DNA from: Tetranychus cinnabarinus
Lineage: Eukaryota; Arthropoda; Arachnida; Trombidiformes; Tetranychidae
Direction of reading: 5' to 3'
DNA length: 64,000 bases
Assembly: GCA_022266195.1 (NCBI GenBank)
Contig: WHVY01000001.1
Coordinates: forward strand, 2,232,001-2,296,000
Position numbers and translations under genes: made by a program. Within the stretch, counting starts at the first letter, position 1. Each line of letters begins with the position of its first letter. The notes under the pieces are model-generated. The model searched no databases, was not told where the DNA came from, and saw only the letters and a program-made list of their open reading frames with translations. Below are positions 47,350-60,969 of the stretch, one piece after another.

Positions 47350-47826
47350 ATGATTAAGTTTATTATATTTTCGTGTCTCTTCGTTTCTCTCTTTCACCAA
47401 GGTTTATCCATTAACCAGGAAAATGTTGGTCAACACTTAAGATTTAAAAGATCCAGTAAAAATGTTGGTTCCGTAACAAGTGGACAACCAAGTACTTCAC
47501 CTGTTGCATCTGGTACAGAAGATGAATCGTCCGAGGGCTCTAAAAATCCATTAAAAATTCTCAGCCTCACAGTGGGACAGTTGGCTAATATGATGTCCAA
47601 TAAAGGCTACGAACCCGTGCTTACATCAGTTATTGACCAACTACAAGGAGCACTCAAAACATTAAAGACAACAACAGATGAGGCTGTTGGCAAACTTCTT
47701 AATAGTGAATCTTCATCTAAAGCAATGAAACTTTTAACTTCCACTGGTTCTAAATTATCTAACATTCTGTCAAATCAAGGAACATCGACCGGACCTTCAT
47801 CCGTCTTGACCTCAGTAACTAAATGA
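47350..47826 (+). CDS. Secreted Ser/Thr-rich protein, 158 aa, unknown
   Basis: ATG to TGA in one exon, with AATAAA about 125 bp downstream. Residues 1-20 are a clear signal peptide (FIIFSCLFVSLFHQGLS). A possible processing site FKRS lies at about 32-35. The mature part has a Ser/Thr/Gly-rich, disordered N-terminal region (40-66). A predicted amphipathic helical region follows with related segments (QLANMMSNKGYEPVLTSV near 78-95 and KLSNILSNQG...SVLTSV near the end), suggesting an internal duplication. No cysteines in the mature part. It could be a salivary or silk-associated secreted protein; the family is not recognised. Confidence 0.65.
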   Translation: MIKFIIFSCLFVSLFHQGLSINQENVGQHLRFKRSSKNVGSVTSGQPSTSPVASGTEDESSEGSKNPLKILSLTVGQLANMMSNKGYEPVLTSVIDQLQGALKTLKTTTDEAVGKLLNSESSSKAMKLLTSTGSKLSNILSNQGTSTGPSSVLTSVTK

Positions 47827-48680
47827 TATCTAAATATTAATTACCTTAAACAACTATGGCCATCCTTTGATAAAAGTGGAAGATTTAAACTGACTTCTAT
47901 TGCCATTAAATATACAATGTATTACAATCTTTGTTCAATCTTAGTTAATCAATAAAACCTCAAATTTGTCAACTAATTGATATCGGTAAATTATTTTTCA
48001 GTAGTTTTTGGTCAAATTAATTTGGTAAGTCAATAGAGATGTGGAAATGTTGAAGTGCAACTTGAATGTAAGTCACTTAAGAATACTTTTAGTTCAATTC
48101 GGTGAAATTTACAAAAGCAAGATAAATCAATCTCAAGTTAACGCTAATTTATCAATTGACTTGTTATTCATCATTCAAATATGAAACCAGAAGCTACCTG
48201 AAATAATCAAACAATAGATTAAGCTGATTCCAATAGCAAACGCATGAAATTATCTTTTCAATAACAGATGTAAACCAAAGGTAAATCAAATGTTACGATT
48301 GACAGTTAAATTTTCCTCTTAAATTTTGCTATGTGTGGATGCAAGTTTCAGACATTAATAAATCTCAAATTTTGATTGAAGAGATAATTACTACCATTTT
48401 GAATTTGATTTTAGCAAATAGTGAATACAAATACAAATTAAGGTTCTATGTAATTTATTTAAGATCAATTTACTGATTGATAGATACAATATCGAGTAAC
48501 AAGAATAAAAAAAATCATTTGTGCAAGTTTACATAGAAAATTTTTGGTTTCCAAAATATTATCAAGCGTTTCAACTGTGTGCAATAACTTGAAGAGAAGA
48601 CATTTTTGTAGTAATTGTAGATGGATGAAAGGAAAAAATGCTTAAAAACAAATTAACATCAAAATTGGCGTGTGTTTAGA
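47827..48680. other. Intergenic between convergent genes
   Basis: 3' UTR of the secreted-protein gene (AATAAA near 47951) and of PNKP. AT-rich, nothing else seen. Confidence 0.55.
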
Positions 48681-50464
48681 TCATTTTTCATTTAGATGCA
48701 TGTAATAGAGTTCAATCTCTCGGTCACCTCGGTCCTCGAAAATAGGCTGGAAGTTTACTTTGAAGACCAAAGAGAAACCCTCTTTGCGTGTTGGTGCGAC
48801 GAAAGTTTTAGCTTGATTACTAATAATCCAATCAGGCACTGCTGGACTGGCACTATCTGGACACATAAGGTTCAATAAACGACGATAAGTATTATTATGG
48901 ATAGCATGTTCCCGACTTATGTTGAAATGAAATGCGATTGGTGTCAGATTATGAGTTTTACAGTGGTTCAACCATAAGCTTCGAGAAGCGTTATCATTAT
49001 TTATATTGTCGATGACAAGTTTGACTGTTTTACCAGAATTGGCTTTAATATGCTTTTCAAACTCCCGTTCACATTTCTCCATGGTTTTCAACTCATCACG
49101 ATTTATACGGTAATAATCTTCCTTTGCTAATCTTTCAGTGAAAAATGTTGATTTACCTGCGCCAGCTAAACCGACAAAAATGATGCAATGAGAACCATTA
49201 GATGAGACTAGATTGATTTTATTCAAAACTTCGTTGAGATTCGCAAATTTAGATGATTCTTTTCCGTTTTCATCTAATTCGAGGAAAGGGGATGCCTTGG
49301 AATCACGCAATGCTTTTGGGTTGAAAGGAGGTAGATTATGAAGATTAGGGCTGATATCGCCAATTTTTTTCGGCCTTTTCCCAACTCTAAATTGTTCAGG
49401 TGTGAGAAATCCAATTTGATTGTTCATAGCAAAAAGTATATCAGCACAGCCTAAGAGAAATGAAAGATCATTGATATAATAAATGAATGACAAATGATTA
49501 GATTAAAATCATATTGGAATGAGTATTAATTGTAAGCCTTACTATGATCCTTGTTGAGTGCGCTTTTCCTTCCTGCAGCATCACCAACGAAAAAACTTTC
49601 CTCGAGGTTAATATCGATTAAATCATTATAACAATTCTGCAGTAGATACCACATTCCTGGTCGCGGTTTACGATAAATATTATCTTTAAGAGCTAGAAAG
49701 GCAATAGAGGGAACACCAATTGCGGCAAGACAAGATTCAATTCGTTGTTTAACATTATCAATTGACATATGACCAGTTGATACACCTTTCTGGTTGCTAA
49801 AAACTACAAAACGATGGCCACCATCAGTACTCTTTTGGATCAAGCCTGGAAGAGATTTGTCCCAAAGTTTCCAATCACTACCATCTTTAGGGAATTTAGC
49901 ACCACTTTTAACGCTGACAAGGGTTCCGTCGAAATCAAAACAGGCGATTTTAGAACTTGGTTTACCTCCTCCTAGATAATGGTATATTTGAACAGAGCCT
50001 TCATCTACTTCTTCCCAATGAGACGGCTGTTTACTTTCCATTATTTTTTTAATAGGAGATTCCAATTTAGGCTTCTTTGTTGGTGTACTATTCACTGAAT
50101 TTTCACCATCCTCATCACAAGATTTACGAATAGCACTGATTTCATTATTATCATCTTTTGGTTCAGATACATAGGCTACTTTATCAAATTTGACTTCATA
50201 CTCAAAACCAGGCCCTTTGATAGTTTCTCCTTCTTTTAGTATTCCGGTTTCATTTGTTTTGAGATTGGTTAGAAAAACAAACCAATTGGATATTTCAGCT
50301 CGCAATTCAACTTGATATAATTTACGAGGACACTTGATATTCTTAATCTTGGCTATCGGATTACGACCAATCATCATTTTATCTCCTTCTTTTATTTTTA
50401 AATCAGGCACATCAGAGCTTTTGCTAACCAAAATCACAGTTAACGATTCATTTTCACGGTTCAT
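48681..50464 (-). CDS. PNKP: PNKP, bifunctional polynucleotide kinase 3'-phosphatase, 563 aa
   Basis: Exons 50464..49543 and 49450..48681; donor CATA|GTAAGG and acceptor TCTTAG|GC join in phase to give DHSCADILFA. The FHA-like N-terminal domain (about 1-105) would bind phosphorylated XRCC1/XRCC4. A Lys-rich NLS-like patch sits near 127-137. The HAD phosphatase core has DFDGT at 177-181 with the nucleophile Asp177, then VVFSNQKG and FFVGDAAGR. The kinase domain has a Walker A GLAGAGKST at about 401-409 and the Asp of VIDNINND. It restores 5'-phosphate and 3'-hydroxyl ends in single- and double-strand DNA break repair in the nucleus. Both catalytic centres look intact. Human PNKP is 521 aa. Confidence 0.96.
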
Positions 50465-51891
50465 TGTCTTTTGGTAGTTTATCCGTCTTGGACAGTTGAA
50501 ATCAATATCACCGGTAAAGTTACAATCGTAAGAAATCTTTCAAATAAGTAGGCATAATAGTTGATCAATGATCAAGAAAATAAAGATACAAGCTGATTAC
50601 ACAAAAAGAAAGAAGCTATTAAAGATAGAAAAAAAAGAATCCAAATGAGTTGTAAGAGCAAAGACAGCAAGTATGAGACAAGTACATGTTATTATTTAGG
50701 AAAACTCACCGAACAAAGCTCGATTAAGATGAAACACTAAGTCAAGTGATTAATTGGCGAAAATAATCCTCTTAAATAACATATTAAACATAAAATAAAT
50801 TTTCAGAATAAAGACAAAACTAAAAAACAAAACAAAACAAAACCAAAATGTAACACGAGTGAAGAATCTGTGAGCTCAAGAGTCTAACAAAAAAGTCTTA
50901 TTTTCAACCAACAGATACCGGTAAAAGTTAAAGTAAAATTGGAGGGAAATTAAAGCAACCCCAACAGAGAAGGGAATAACATATTTCTCATAGATTTTAA
51001 GGTTTAATTTTTAACAAAAGTAACAATTAAAATAACCATTATTCCTTGATTAGATTTAACCAACAAATATTATATCTCAACAAATAATCATAATAATGAA
51101 CTCTAAATGAAAATGAATCGGAGTCAACAACATTACCAAAAGATTGGAGTTTACTTTTTCACCTTTGATTTTGAATTTCAATCTCTACATCTTAATTGTC
51201 GTCGTCTCATTACTTTTTCATCTTTTGTCCACCATCTTCTTCCTTTCATCATGTTTCACAAATTCGCTTCCTTTTTTCCCTTTCAATGGGAAGGTTTGAA
51301 CAACAACATGAAGTAGGATGAGATGGCGAACGCAAGAAATACCAAGAGGGAGGAGATGAAGTTTAGCTGTAATAACACAAGCTGATGTTTGTGATGATGA
51401 AAATGATGATTAGAAGAAAGTAAAAAAAACATGAAGTTTGGTATAAACGATAATAGTACTGAACTGACCAAGAACGCTTCATACCTTTTCATAAGCAAAA
51501 TAAGTTAACATTATAAAAGCCAAATAATCAGGTAAAAAACCTGACTATATTTATGCCAAGTAATTGAGTTTGTCCTCATTGAGAGACTATCCTGATCCCT
51601 CTCTTTCTCACTTCAATCATCATCCTGATCCTCAATTTTCATAATAATCATCCTTTTAGTTTTCATTCAAAATATCCATTCAAGATAAAGTCTGATTCCT
51701 TTCCGTGAAATCCAACAAATCCAGTGAAAGTCATTTGTTTTTATTCATACAACATTAAATTTACATCCAAAAGGATTTTCTAATTTATTTCTGATTTCTG
51801 TATTGTCCTTACATTTAATAATCGTGTCCATTGATTGGAATTAGTGGATTTGCTGACAAATTTATATCCAAGTGATCTACAGTTAGGCAAA
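50465..51891. other. Shared upstream region of PNKP and AGMO
   Basis: Divergent promoter interval of 1.4 kb. It includes an AAAAC-type short repeat at 50818-50845 and AT-rich DNA; the frames 51107-51316 and 51283-51498 are not supported as genes. An open stretch of 19 codons precedes the AGMO ATG but has no upstream ATG. Confidence 0.5.
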
Positions 51892-54800
51892 ATGGTTGAC
51901 ACATCAACCCTTGAGTCGATGTCGTTTGCCAATGAGACGTCATATTTTTATGATGGATCCATTTCAGACGGAATTGGACATTTTTTCAGTAAAATACGAT
52001 TTTTATTTTATTTGGTGTCACCTTATGAAACAATGTATCCAAAGCTCGAAATGGTTCCTCGATATGTGGTTGAGGTAAGTCAATTTATTGTCATATTTAA
52101 GATCAAAATTGAACCAATATAACAGATGAGCCTCAGTTGCTTTGGTTTTCTGGTTCAACATTGGTTAGGAACTCGAAGAAGCTTTTTTCTTGACTAAATC
52201 GCGTCCAATTGCTTAGAATTGTTTAATTAGCCAAATTCAAGTGAAAATGTGATTAGTAATTGACAATTGGATTATTTAACCTTTCACTTGTCCTAAAATG
52301 AATTTGCGGTTAGTCAAAATAGGGAACCAGAAATTCCTCTGAATGAAAATCTAAATTTCTTAAGACGAAATTTTTTTATATTGTTTCGCTATTCAAATGC
52401 AAGATTTGTAATTAATATGGTCATTAAAGTGAAACAATTTGTTGTTTTATCCGGAAATGATTAAGAAAATTTTAATGCCCAGAGCAAAGTATTTTGTTTG
52501 TGTGTTTAACTGGTTAACCCAATTTTTACTCTCAACCGGTTAACTTGATCTGTAGGCAAAAAGTGATATCCGGTAAACTGACCAGAATGTTAAGCCTAAA
52601 ACTGGGTTTCATGAATAACCACAGAATCTATGAATAATTTAAATTTACTGATAATTGTTTCTCAATTTTGTAGATGTTTCCATTTTTTGTTTTAATGGTT
52701 GTTTTGGAAAACGCGGTTCGCCTGGTGACTCGCAGAGGATTGGCTAGAACCAATGATTCCATAGCATCTTTAAGTTCAGGAATATTTCAAGAATGTTTAA
52801 GGTAAATTGTTGTTAACTGATGTTTACTTTTTTTTAATTTTTGTTAGTAAATGAAGGACGAGAAACAATCAATATCAATTGTGACAACCTTCTGCCAATT
52901 TTAAACCGATAAATCTATGATCATTCTGAGACCTGTTTACGTATAACATGTGTTTCTAGTATTTTTTTGTATGCACAGTGTATTGTGTTTATTTTTTCAA
53001 TGTTTATTGCTAATTGTTTATTCTGTGACTCTTCAGTTGATACGTCTGCATTGAAAATATCATCAAACAATTGTACAATGTTTACAATTAAATTGATTGA
53101 TGTAAATCTGCTCATTGAGAAGTGTTCAGCTACTTGACCATTATTCATTGTAGTCTGTTTTGATAAAAGGGATCAACATATTGATACTGTGAGTGATCAC
53201 AACTGATGATGATCATGATGATTTCCTTCAACTCTCCACTTTGGTGTGTTAACAAACAAAACAATCATCTTAACAAGAGTGATTGACAACATCATAATCA
53301 AATAGAGAAAACTGTAAAATTAAAGTTAAATTCAATTGTTTGTATCATTTTCCACTTCTCAAGCGAACCTTACAAAAATGTTGAACAAACAATTTTTCTC
53401 TCCATTTATCATAGTTTCTAAATCAAATTGTGATTTCTCAGGTTCACCATAGATTCATCTAAACTAAAAAATCAATTAGCTTGATGAAATTCGCAATCTT
53501 AGACCATTATTCGTGTGCCTGGCTTACATCGCACTGGCTTGCTGTTAACTGTGATTCTCAACACAACTGGATATTTGACACTCACAGTTGCTTTACTTTT
53601 TTTCGTAAACGTATTTCCATCATCGTTTTTTGCTTATAATGGTTAATTAATAATTTAGAATAGGAATTAAGAAATATATTGTTCGCAGTCAATCTGAATC
53701 GCCTGTAAATCATAGTGTCCAATGTGCGTTATTTGAAAAGCAACGCCTTTGACTAATACAGAAACCATTTGATTGTTTTTTTATTGGTATTGATTTAAGA
53801 ATCAAAATCTAAATCAATTTTTTTCACAACAATATTATTATTAGCAATTTAACAATAATGCGTAAAAAATGTTTTGGTTTGGGTCAGGAAAACATGCTTT
53901 ACAACCTGGTTTTACATTAAATTGAGCTTATTTTGTTGGCTTTTGTTTAACTGAAGACAATCAAATTTCACAATTATAAGTAATTCTGGCTTGTATTTTT
54001 AAAATGCAATCCTCATCACCCTCATTATGCTTATTTCATCGTCACCGTCATTAAATAATGCTTCTTGCTTCTGGACAATCAGACAACTGCATTCAATTTG
54101 AAGAGAGTCCAGTAAAATGGTCAAAAAAAATGACGAAACATCAAAGAATGGTAATGATAACGATGTGGATGATGTTGATGAAAGTGAGAAAAGTGAGGTG
54201 AGTAAAAATAACCGGTCCCTCAGATGCTGATGGAGAAGATGAAATGAATGATATAATATTTGAGGAAACATGGTTAACAGTGAAGAATCAGGTCAACGGC
54301 TTGAGAATCAAGATTATATTCAAATTAAAGTTGAAACCAGGAATAAATGAAAGTTTCATTTACATTACTTTGTTTATGACGGTTTATTGTTAATATTTTT
54401 GATTAGTTGGAATCATGTATCTCAATAAGCAATTCAAAATTGATAAATCAATACTGATAGTCTCAACATGACAGCAGCGAAACTCATCTTCAGTCCATTC
54501 CAAGTAATCCAGCTATTGTTTCTGATTTGAACACCATTTCAGTTTATCACATCTCAATCTAATTGTTGATTAAATCTGCTTCCATGTTGTCAATTCATTT
54601 GGTTATGACTTTTATCCTAAATGTTTGCGTTTGATTTTTTTAAGTCCATTTAAATCGATTTCTAATGCTTTTACTGAAACACCATAACTGTTGGCCTCAA
54701 AAATTAATTGATTAGTATTGAAAAAATTGACTTAATAGCCATCCAATGGGAGAGAGTTGATTAAGTCGATGATTAATTTTTTCTCGATTTAGATGATTCA

Positions 54801-57800
54801 AGCCATGTTTTCGCTTTCATTTCCCAAACCAGGTCAATATTTTTCAAGACTGATTAAGTTTTCAGTATGATTAGTTCAAGTTAGTCCAGTTTAATGGTGT
54901 AAACAGTTTGATTGCTGGCTTTAACTAATTGGTCAAGTTAATATTAACAACAAATCCAACATCTATTGTAACATCAACACCTTATTCTTTGGTTAAATTA
55001 ACGTCAAATCCTTCGAATAAACTGGCTCCAAATTGATTTCCAACATCAACAAAAAATGAGCATTTCTTTCAGTGTAACTCCTAAGCCTGAAATATAAGAA
55101 ACAGAAGGTCATTAGTTTGACCATTAAAATGGACAATTGTTACATTTGATTGTTTCAAGTTCTTTAATTTTACTCGTACAACAAACTTATAACTGACGTT
55201 TAATAAACTTACATTTTCTATTTTCTTTCTTTCCCAAAATTTGATTTGCCAACAGAATAAAAGTCCGAAGTATTGAAATTATAATGTATTGTTTTGTATA
55301 TGAGAGGTTCCGCATAACAACACTTCCATGGGACTCGTTATGGACCTGGTATTTATGTTTCATAGCCATTGATTTTGGCTTCTATTGGGCTCATCGAATA
55401 GCTCACGGTAAGTTGTAAAGAGTTGACAAAACAGGATGAAACACTCAAATAAGGAATAAAAAAATCAGAGTTAAATTTGGCTTGAAATATTGATGAAAAA
55501 TCAACTCTTTGATGGCTTTGACTCATTTATAGCACAACAAGCATATTGAACAATAAATCAACATGATCATTTTTCCTGAATCAGCTTAACTATTACTGTT
55601 ATTAATGTAATTTATTCACAATTTCATCCTTTTATTATTGTTGTTTAAAATATTGAAATACACAAAAAAAGAAAACATTGATTAGTCAGTTATAAGTCTG
55701 TAATTTTAGCCTTAACGGATCTTATGCTTATTTAGGTTTTGTTTTGAAATGTCTTCGCTTTCACTTTAGGGATCATTAACTCATCAACAATTGACCGTTA
55801 CACAAAATTTTACAAAAATATTTTTAATGATCTTGACCTATTTCATTGTTATTGTTTGATTTTTATGTTGAAATTTAATTTAACCTTTTCCTATTTTTTA
55901 TTGTAATTGATAATTCAACCATTAGAGATTGCATTTATTTGGGCAATCCACCAGAATCATCACAGTGGTGAAAATTTCACTTTGGTTGCTGCTCTTCGTC
56001 AAGCTGTACTTCAACCTTTCACTGCATGGGTAAGTTAATCTTTAATATTTGAGTGAATTTATTGAGGTAATTAAAACACCATTTTGTTGTCGTAAGCTTG
56101 TAAGCTACTAAATTACTGGATTAATAAGTGTACCTCTTGAAATCATACTTCAGCCAACAGCTTCAAGTGATTATCAATTTTCAACAATTTGTTGTCAGCT
56201 GATTTTGCTTTCACTTTAATCTAACTTTTCATTTTTTTTGTCTTTCTTTTCATCTTATTTTTCAGTTTACTTATGTTCCATTAGCACTATGTATTCCACC
56301 ACCAATTTTCTTGGCCCATCTTCAATTGGGTGAATTATTTATGTTCTGGGTTCACACTGAAGTTGTCGGAAAGCTTGGACCTCTTGAATACATTCTCAAC
56401 ACACCAAGTCATCATAGAGTACATCATGGTAATTATCGATGTTACAAAGTGACCTTGTTTGATCTGTAAAACAATAAATCACTCAAATCAGTTAGATTTA
56501 GCTTTGGCGACACAAGTTTACAATTTAAATTAGCTGGTAAACTTGTGTTGATGCATAATTTCTTAGTGTTACTCCTTAAAACTTTAAAGGTAGAAACGTT
56601 ATAGACAAATTATTACAATGTTTTTATTTTAGCACTTTATTATCTTTCAATTATGATTACAAAATCTTAAGCAAATATTTAATCATGATTTCAATTTTAG
56701 TGACAAATTGTTTTATCATCAACTTGTTTCACCCAAAAAGCCATCTTTCTATGTTAACAACGTCAATACGCTTAAACCATTTCCTTTGTTTTCCCTCGTT
56801 TATAGCTCGCAATCCAAAGTACATCGATAAGAATTATGCTGGAGTTTTAATTATATGGGATCGTATGTTTGGTACTTTCCAAGAAGAAGATCCAAAGGAA
56901 CCAGTCGCCTATGGATTGGTGCATCCTGTTGAAAGTTATAATCCATTTTACGTTCAATTCCATTCATGGTATTTCATGTTCAAGAAAATGGGAGAAATGA
57001 AAACATGGAAGCATAAAATTATGGTGCCTTTCATGGGTCCAGGTTGGGAACCTGGAAAGCCAAGATTAGGACTGATTTCAGATATTCCAGAGGTAATTCA
57101 GCTGGTCGAATCCTGCTTAATCTGTCTAGATTTTAATGGGTTATAGAATGGGTCCAACTTTAGCTGAGTTATATGAAAATAATGAATCTATCATTCGTGT
57201 CATATTTGATTTTCTTGGCTATTTTTGATATCAAAACGCTCATTTATTTAATTTTTACCCATTATACTTGTTTTGTCATTTGAATTTGAAACAAAGAAAC
57301 TCACTGTCTTTCTCATCTTCCTATCATTACAGATCAAACATCCTGTCACATATTGGGATCCACAAATTCCTCTATTACAAAAGATTTATGTTATGGCTCA
57401 TTTTGGTCTTTGTCTATTGTTTTATAACGAGCTTAACCTTCGAAAGCATAGTTTGACTCAATTCACAGTCACTTGTGGCATTGTTTCCCTTCTTACATCA
57501 ATAACCACGGTCGGATTCTTACTGGAAGGAAGGTTAGTATTTGATATAAAAAATGAGTGTTTATCTCAAAAAGCATTAATTTATTCAAACGATCATTTTA
57601 TTTTTTTACTTTTCCTCAGGTGGTTCGCTTGTTTCCCGGAATTAGTTCGATGTTTAGCTTTCCTTGCCGCTGAACGTTATCTTCTGCCAATTGCTGCTCC
57701 ACTTGCTCATTTCGGTGTATATCGAGAGATGGTCTTAACTGGTATTAGGACCGCTTTCATGGCATCCGCTATGCTTTGGGCAATTGTTTCCATTCATGTA

Positions 57801-57863
57801 ATCTCCAAAAGGTTCCTTTACAAAAGAATCAAATCGATTACCAAATTTATCAAATTGCAATAA
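51892..57863 (+). CDS. AGMO: AGMO, alkylglycerol monooxygenase (TMEM195), 486 aa
   Basis: Eight exons: 51892..52074, 52674..52801, 55256..55407, 55926..56029, 56266..56428, 56806..57092, 57333..57532 and 57620..57863; all GT-AG and phase-consistent. Human AGMO is 445 aa. This is an ER membrane di-iron, tetrahydrobiopterin-dependent enzyme of the fatty acid hydroxylase superfamily that cleaves the ether bond of alkylglycerols. The histidine motifs are present: H150xxxH154 (AHRIAH), HQNHH at 163-167, and SHHRVHH at 237-243, with WVHTE and KNYAGVLIIWDRMFGTF between and after. LGPLEYILNTPSHH and GPGWEPGKPRLGL are strongly family-like. Four or more TM segments lie before and after the catalytic block. 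Intron 2 is 2.45 kb, the longest here. Confidence 0.95.
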
Positions 57864-58632
57864 AACCAATGAGCGGATAACGAGAAACGATCAATCGAGC
57901 AAAATCAAATTGAAATCATTGAAATTTGTACAAGAAATGCAAAGATTTACGTTTACTTGGAATGCGTCATTTTTGTGTTTGCTAAATTGTAGCAAAATGA
58001 TAAAAGATCTATTGATTTTCAATGTGTAAATTTTGTAATATCACTTTGTTTTAATTCATATTCTTGTCGTTGGTTTCTTGCTGATTAATTGTTGTAGATA
58101 TGTTTACTTTGACTATCACTTACAAAGTAATTTAAATTGAAACCAAATTGCCATCAAGGCAATTTTGTATCACAATTATGTAAAAAAGAGTCAAGAAAAT
58201 ATTTTCTCTAATTAAAATCGATTGATCGACGTCAATGATGAACTCTGTTTTCACTTTTAAACCAAACTACAAATCATTGCATAAAACTTCATTTCAATCA
58301 CATCCAAACAGAAGATTTATTAACGAACGATTAATGCTTTGATAAAATTGTTGGTCTGATTCTTCAGAATATTAATGAATTAAACAAACATTATCTTATA
58401 GAAGAGATTGTAATAAATTGTAATACTTGAAAGCTGTAGATTGAGCTATCAAAGATTTTTGATTGCTCGTTACAATGAATGGGCCTCATTAAAGTTGATT
58501 AAACAACATTTTCTCATTACTTTGATGAAACAATCTTTCAATGAACCTCAATTTGATTTGTCACCAATTTCAACACTTATCAGGTATATCATGGACTGGC
58601 GGTATTCAAAGTTTTCCACAGCAATCAGTAAT
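57864..58632. other. Intergenic between AGMO and the next plus-strand gene
   Basis: 3' UTR of AGMO, then the upstream region of the gene at 58633. The frame of that gene stays open back to 58441, so its start could lie upstream (ATG near 58528) if this region is transcribed. Confidence 0.45.
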
Positions 58633-59907
58633 ATGGCTCTGATTTGCAAAGCTTTTGTCTTTTACAGTTTACTGAGTAAGTCTATTTTCATCTGTGTAAC
58701 CAACTCCATGTTACTGCTTAGCTGAAATTGGGTCTTTTACCTTGCACCTGACCTCAGGTCAAAACTGGTTTAGTCCTATAATCTGGTTGTTTTTGTGAAA
58801 AAAAAACAATTTTGTAAAATTATTTTGCTTTCGGTTTGAAATATCTCAACTGTTGATTTCATAGTTAAGCGTAAATCAAGTGAAATTAATACTTTTTCAA
58901 ATGCAACAACAGGACAATTTAGATAAAAGTAAGTTCATTTTCATTTCAAGTTGAAGAAATTCCCTTTCACCTTTCATTTTATTCAGCTACTTTCAAAGTG
59001 AAATTTCTAAATAAATACCATGACATAGCTATTGATTGGAATGATAGTAAATATGATTACAAACCGCAACAAGTATTCGATCAGGTAAGTAAATTAGATT
59101 GTATTCCTTCAATGCTCATAATTTTCATAACTCTTCATCTAAAAATTATAGCTTGAATCAATCACAGGGATCAAGAGTGAATTTACCCTCACCATTATTC
59201 GGCATGTAGTCCAAGTTGAGGGCGACTGGCATCCTGCAGATATCCTCAAAAACACTTTCACGTAATTAAATTTCTAAAAATCTACAATCAGTTTAATCAA
59301 CAACAGTAAAGTGCTAAATAACTTGGTATTTTCGTGTAAAACTGATGGTTTTCATTGATAATTAAAAATTAGTTGATTGAAAATCCAATGTCTGATCAAT
59401 AAGTTATATCAACACGAAACTCTACCAATTTAATTAGCACTTATTGACATCTGTATTAACCGATTATTGCTAATCTACTTCTTTCATAGTTATGGAAGCA
59501 GAAATGATAGCTTTGATGGTAGAACTTTTCTTGATGGCGAACGTTTTCATCTCGTAATAGACATTTTTCATGACACATTTCTTGTCAACCGAATGGTTAT
59601 TCATTATCGCCTAATACCAATAAGCCAAGTTCCAGAAGGAGTATGTAGCCAATATGTCTGTCAACATGTGGAAACTGAAGCTTTCTTGAACAAGATAAGA
59701 AATCTTGTCAATGACGACCAATTTAATTTGCAATTTTCTCAGCGTATTCAAGCAGTTGCAGGATTTGGGACAGCGATTTGGCGTCAAAAAATAGATATGA
59801 TCTACAAAGAGTACAATATAAAACAATATTATAGAGCGGTTTGTCATTTTCATCATCGAAGCCATAATAATAGACAAGTTGATCTTTATCTTAGAACTAG
59901 TGGATAA
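58633..59907 (+). CDS. Unrecognised protein, weakly galectin-like, about 222 aa
   Basis: Exons 58633..58675, 58987..59084, 59152..59261 and 59490..59907; all GT-AG with matching phase (43+98+110+418 nt). The chosen start gives MALICKAFVFYSLL, a possible weak signal peptide; in-frame ATGs further up would add about 35 residues. The middle has beta-strand-like alternation: IKSEFTLTIIRHVVQVEGDW, TYGSRNDSFDG, GERFHLVIDIF, then HDTFLVNRMVIHYRLIP. This vaguely recalls the galectin pattern (G-x-x-F-x-L-x-I followed by F-x-V), but the sugar-binding HxNPR and WGxEER motifs are absent. The C-terminal region is His/Tyr-rich. Family assignment is only a suggestion. Confidence 0.55.
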
Positions 59908-60969
59908 CTAGCTTTAATATACCTGGTATTATTTCAGGTAACTTTCTTAAGGTTATCTTGCATTTCGTATTATACAATAATCAATTTAAACTTTTATTTA
60001 CATTTTATTTAACTTTAACTTTAAGCGTTTGAATTGTGTGCTAACAACTTGTGTTTAAAAAGTTTTTGATCAGGTTGATTCGATTGATCCTTTCATCGTA
60101 AATTACCCTAATTAAATAAACACTATTTAGATAATGATTGATCTCAATGATTTTTCATCTGCATCTGATTTTCAATGGCTCGGGAATATTGAATTATTTG
60201 AAACAGAAAATTATATTAGAAACAAATCAAACGTTGGTATGATTAGGGAAACCTAATCACGATAAACTATTAATAGGAGACAATTAACAATCTAAATATC
60301 ATGTAAATCTTATTTTGTCTGGTATTCAGCTTATGTGAAACTGAAACATTTGATACAACAAAGATGCGGCACAACTAAAGGATTTGGTGTCTCATTTGTA
60401 CTAACAAACATTGAGTTTATATGTAATTCAGGATTTAGGTGCAGAGGAACCGCACTTGTGTCACAAAAGGATTAATGCTAATGCCATTGAGATTGATTGG
60501 AAGTCTGTTATAATTTGTGATTTTAGTCAAGGTTAAGTAAATTCTGTTCATTCGTAATCAAGAACCGATAAATGAGACGTCAAGTGAATTATTTTATACC
60601 ATTTGAGCGTCACACTGATTGACCTTTCACATGAAAAAGATACTAATTGAAAAGTAAAAGTTTAAATATCAAAATTTGCCAGTTCAACTGTTGAACGGAA
60701 TCAAGCTTTTCTGAATCTAACCTTCAAAACTTAAAATTTAATTTTCTTCTCACTCTGTGGTAACTTGATTGTGATTAAGGGAGAAAAGGCTAAATAAATA
60801 TGACCTGATCAACTAAATTTAGTTTCATTATAATCAAATCTTTTGAATGATATTTTTATATGAATTGAATAGTTAGAAAATCAGTTTCTATTGTTGAAAC
60901 CTTTTTGTTTTTGTTTGGCCTTTTCAATTTGTTTTGGCTTGGTTTTTCATCTATTACTACAATCTATTG
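59908..60969. other. Intergenic, AT-rich
   Basis: No gene, RNA or repeat supported. The right end should contain the promoter of the Tyr/Gly-rich secreted protein gene. Confidence 0.5.
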
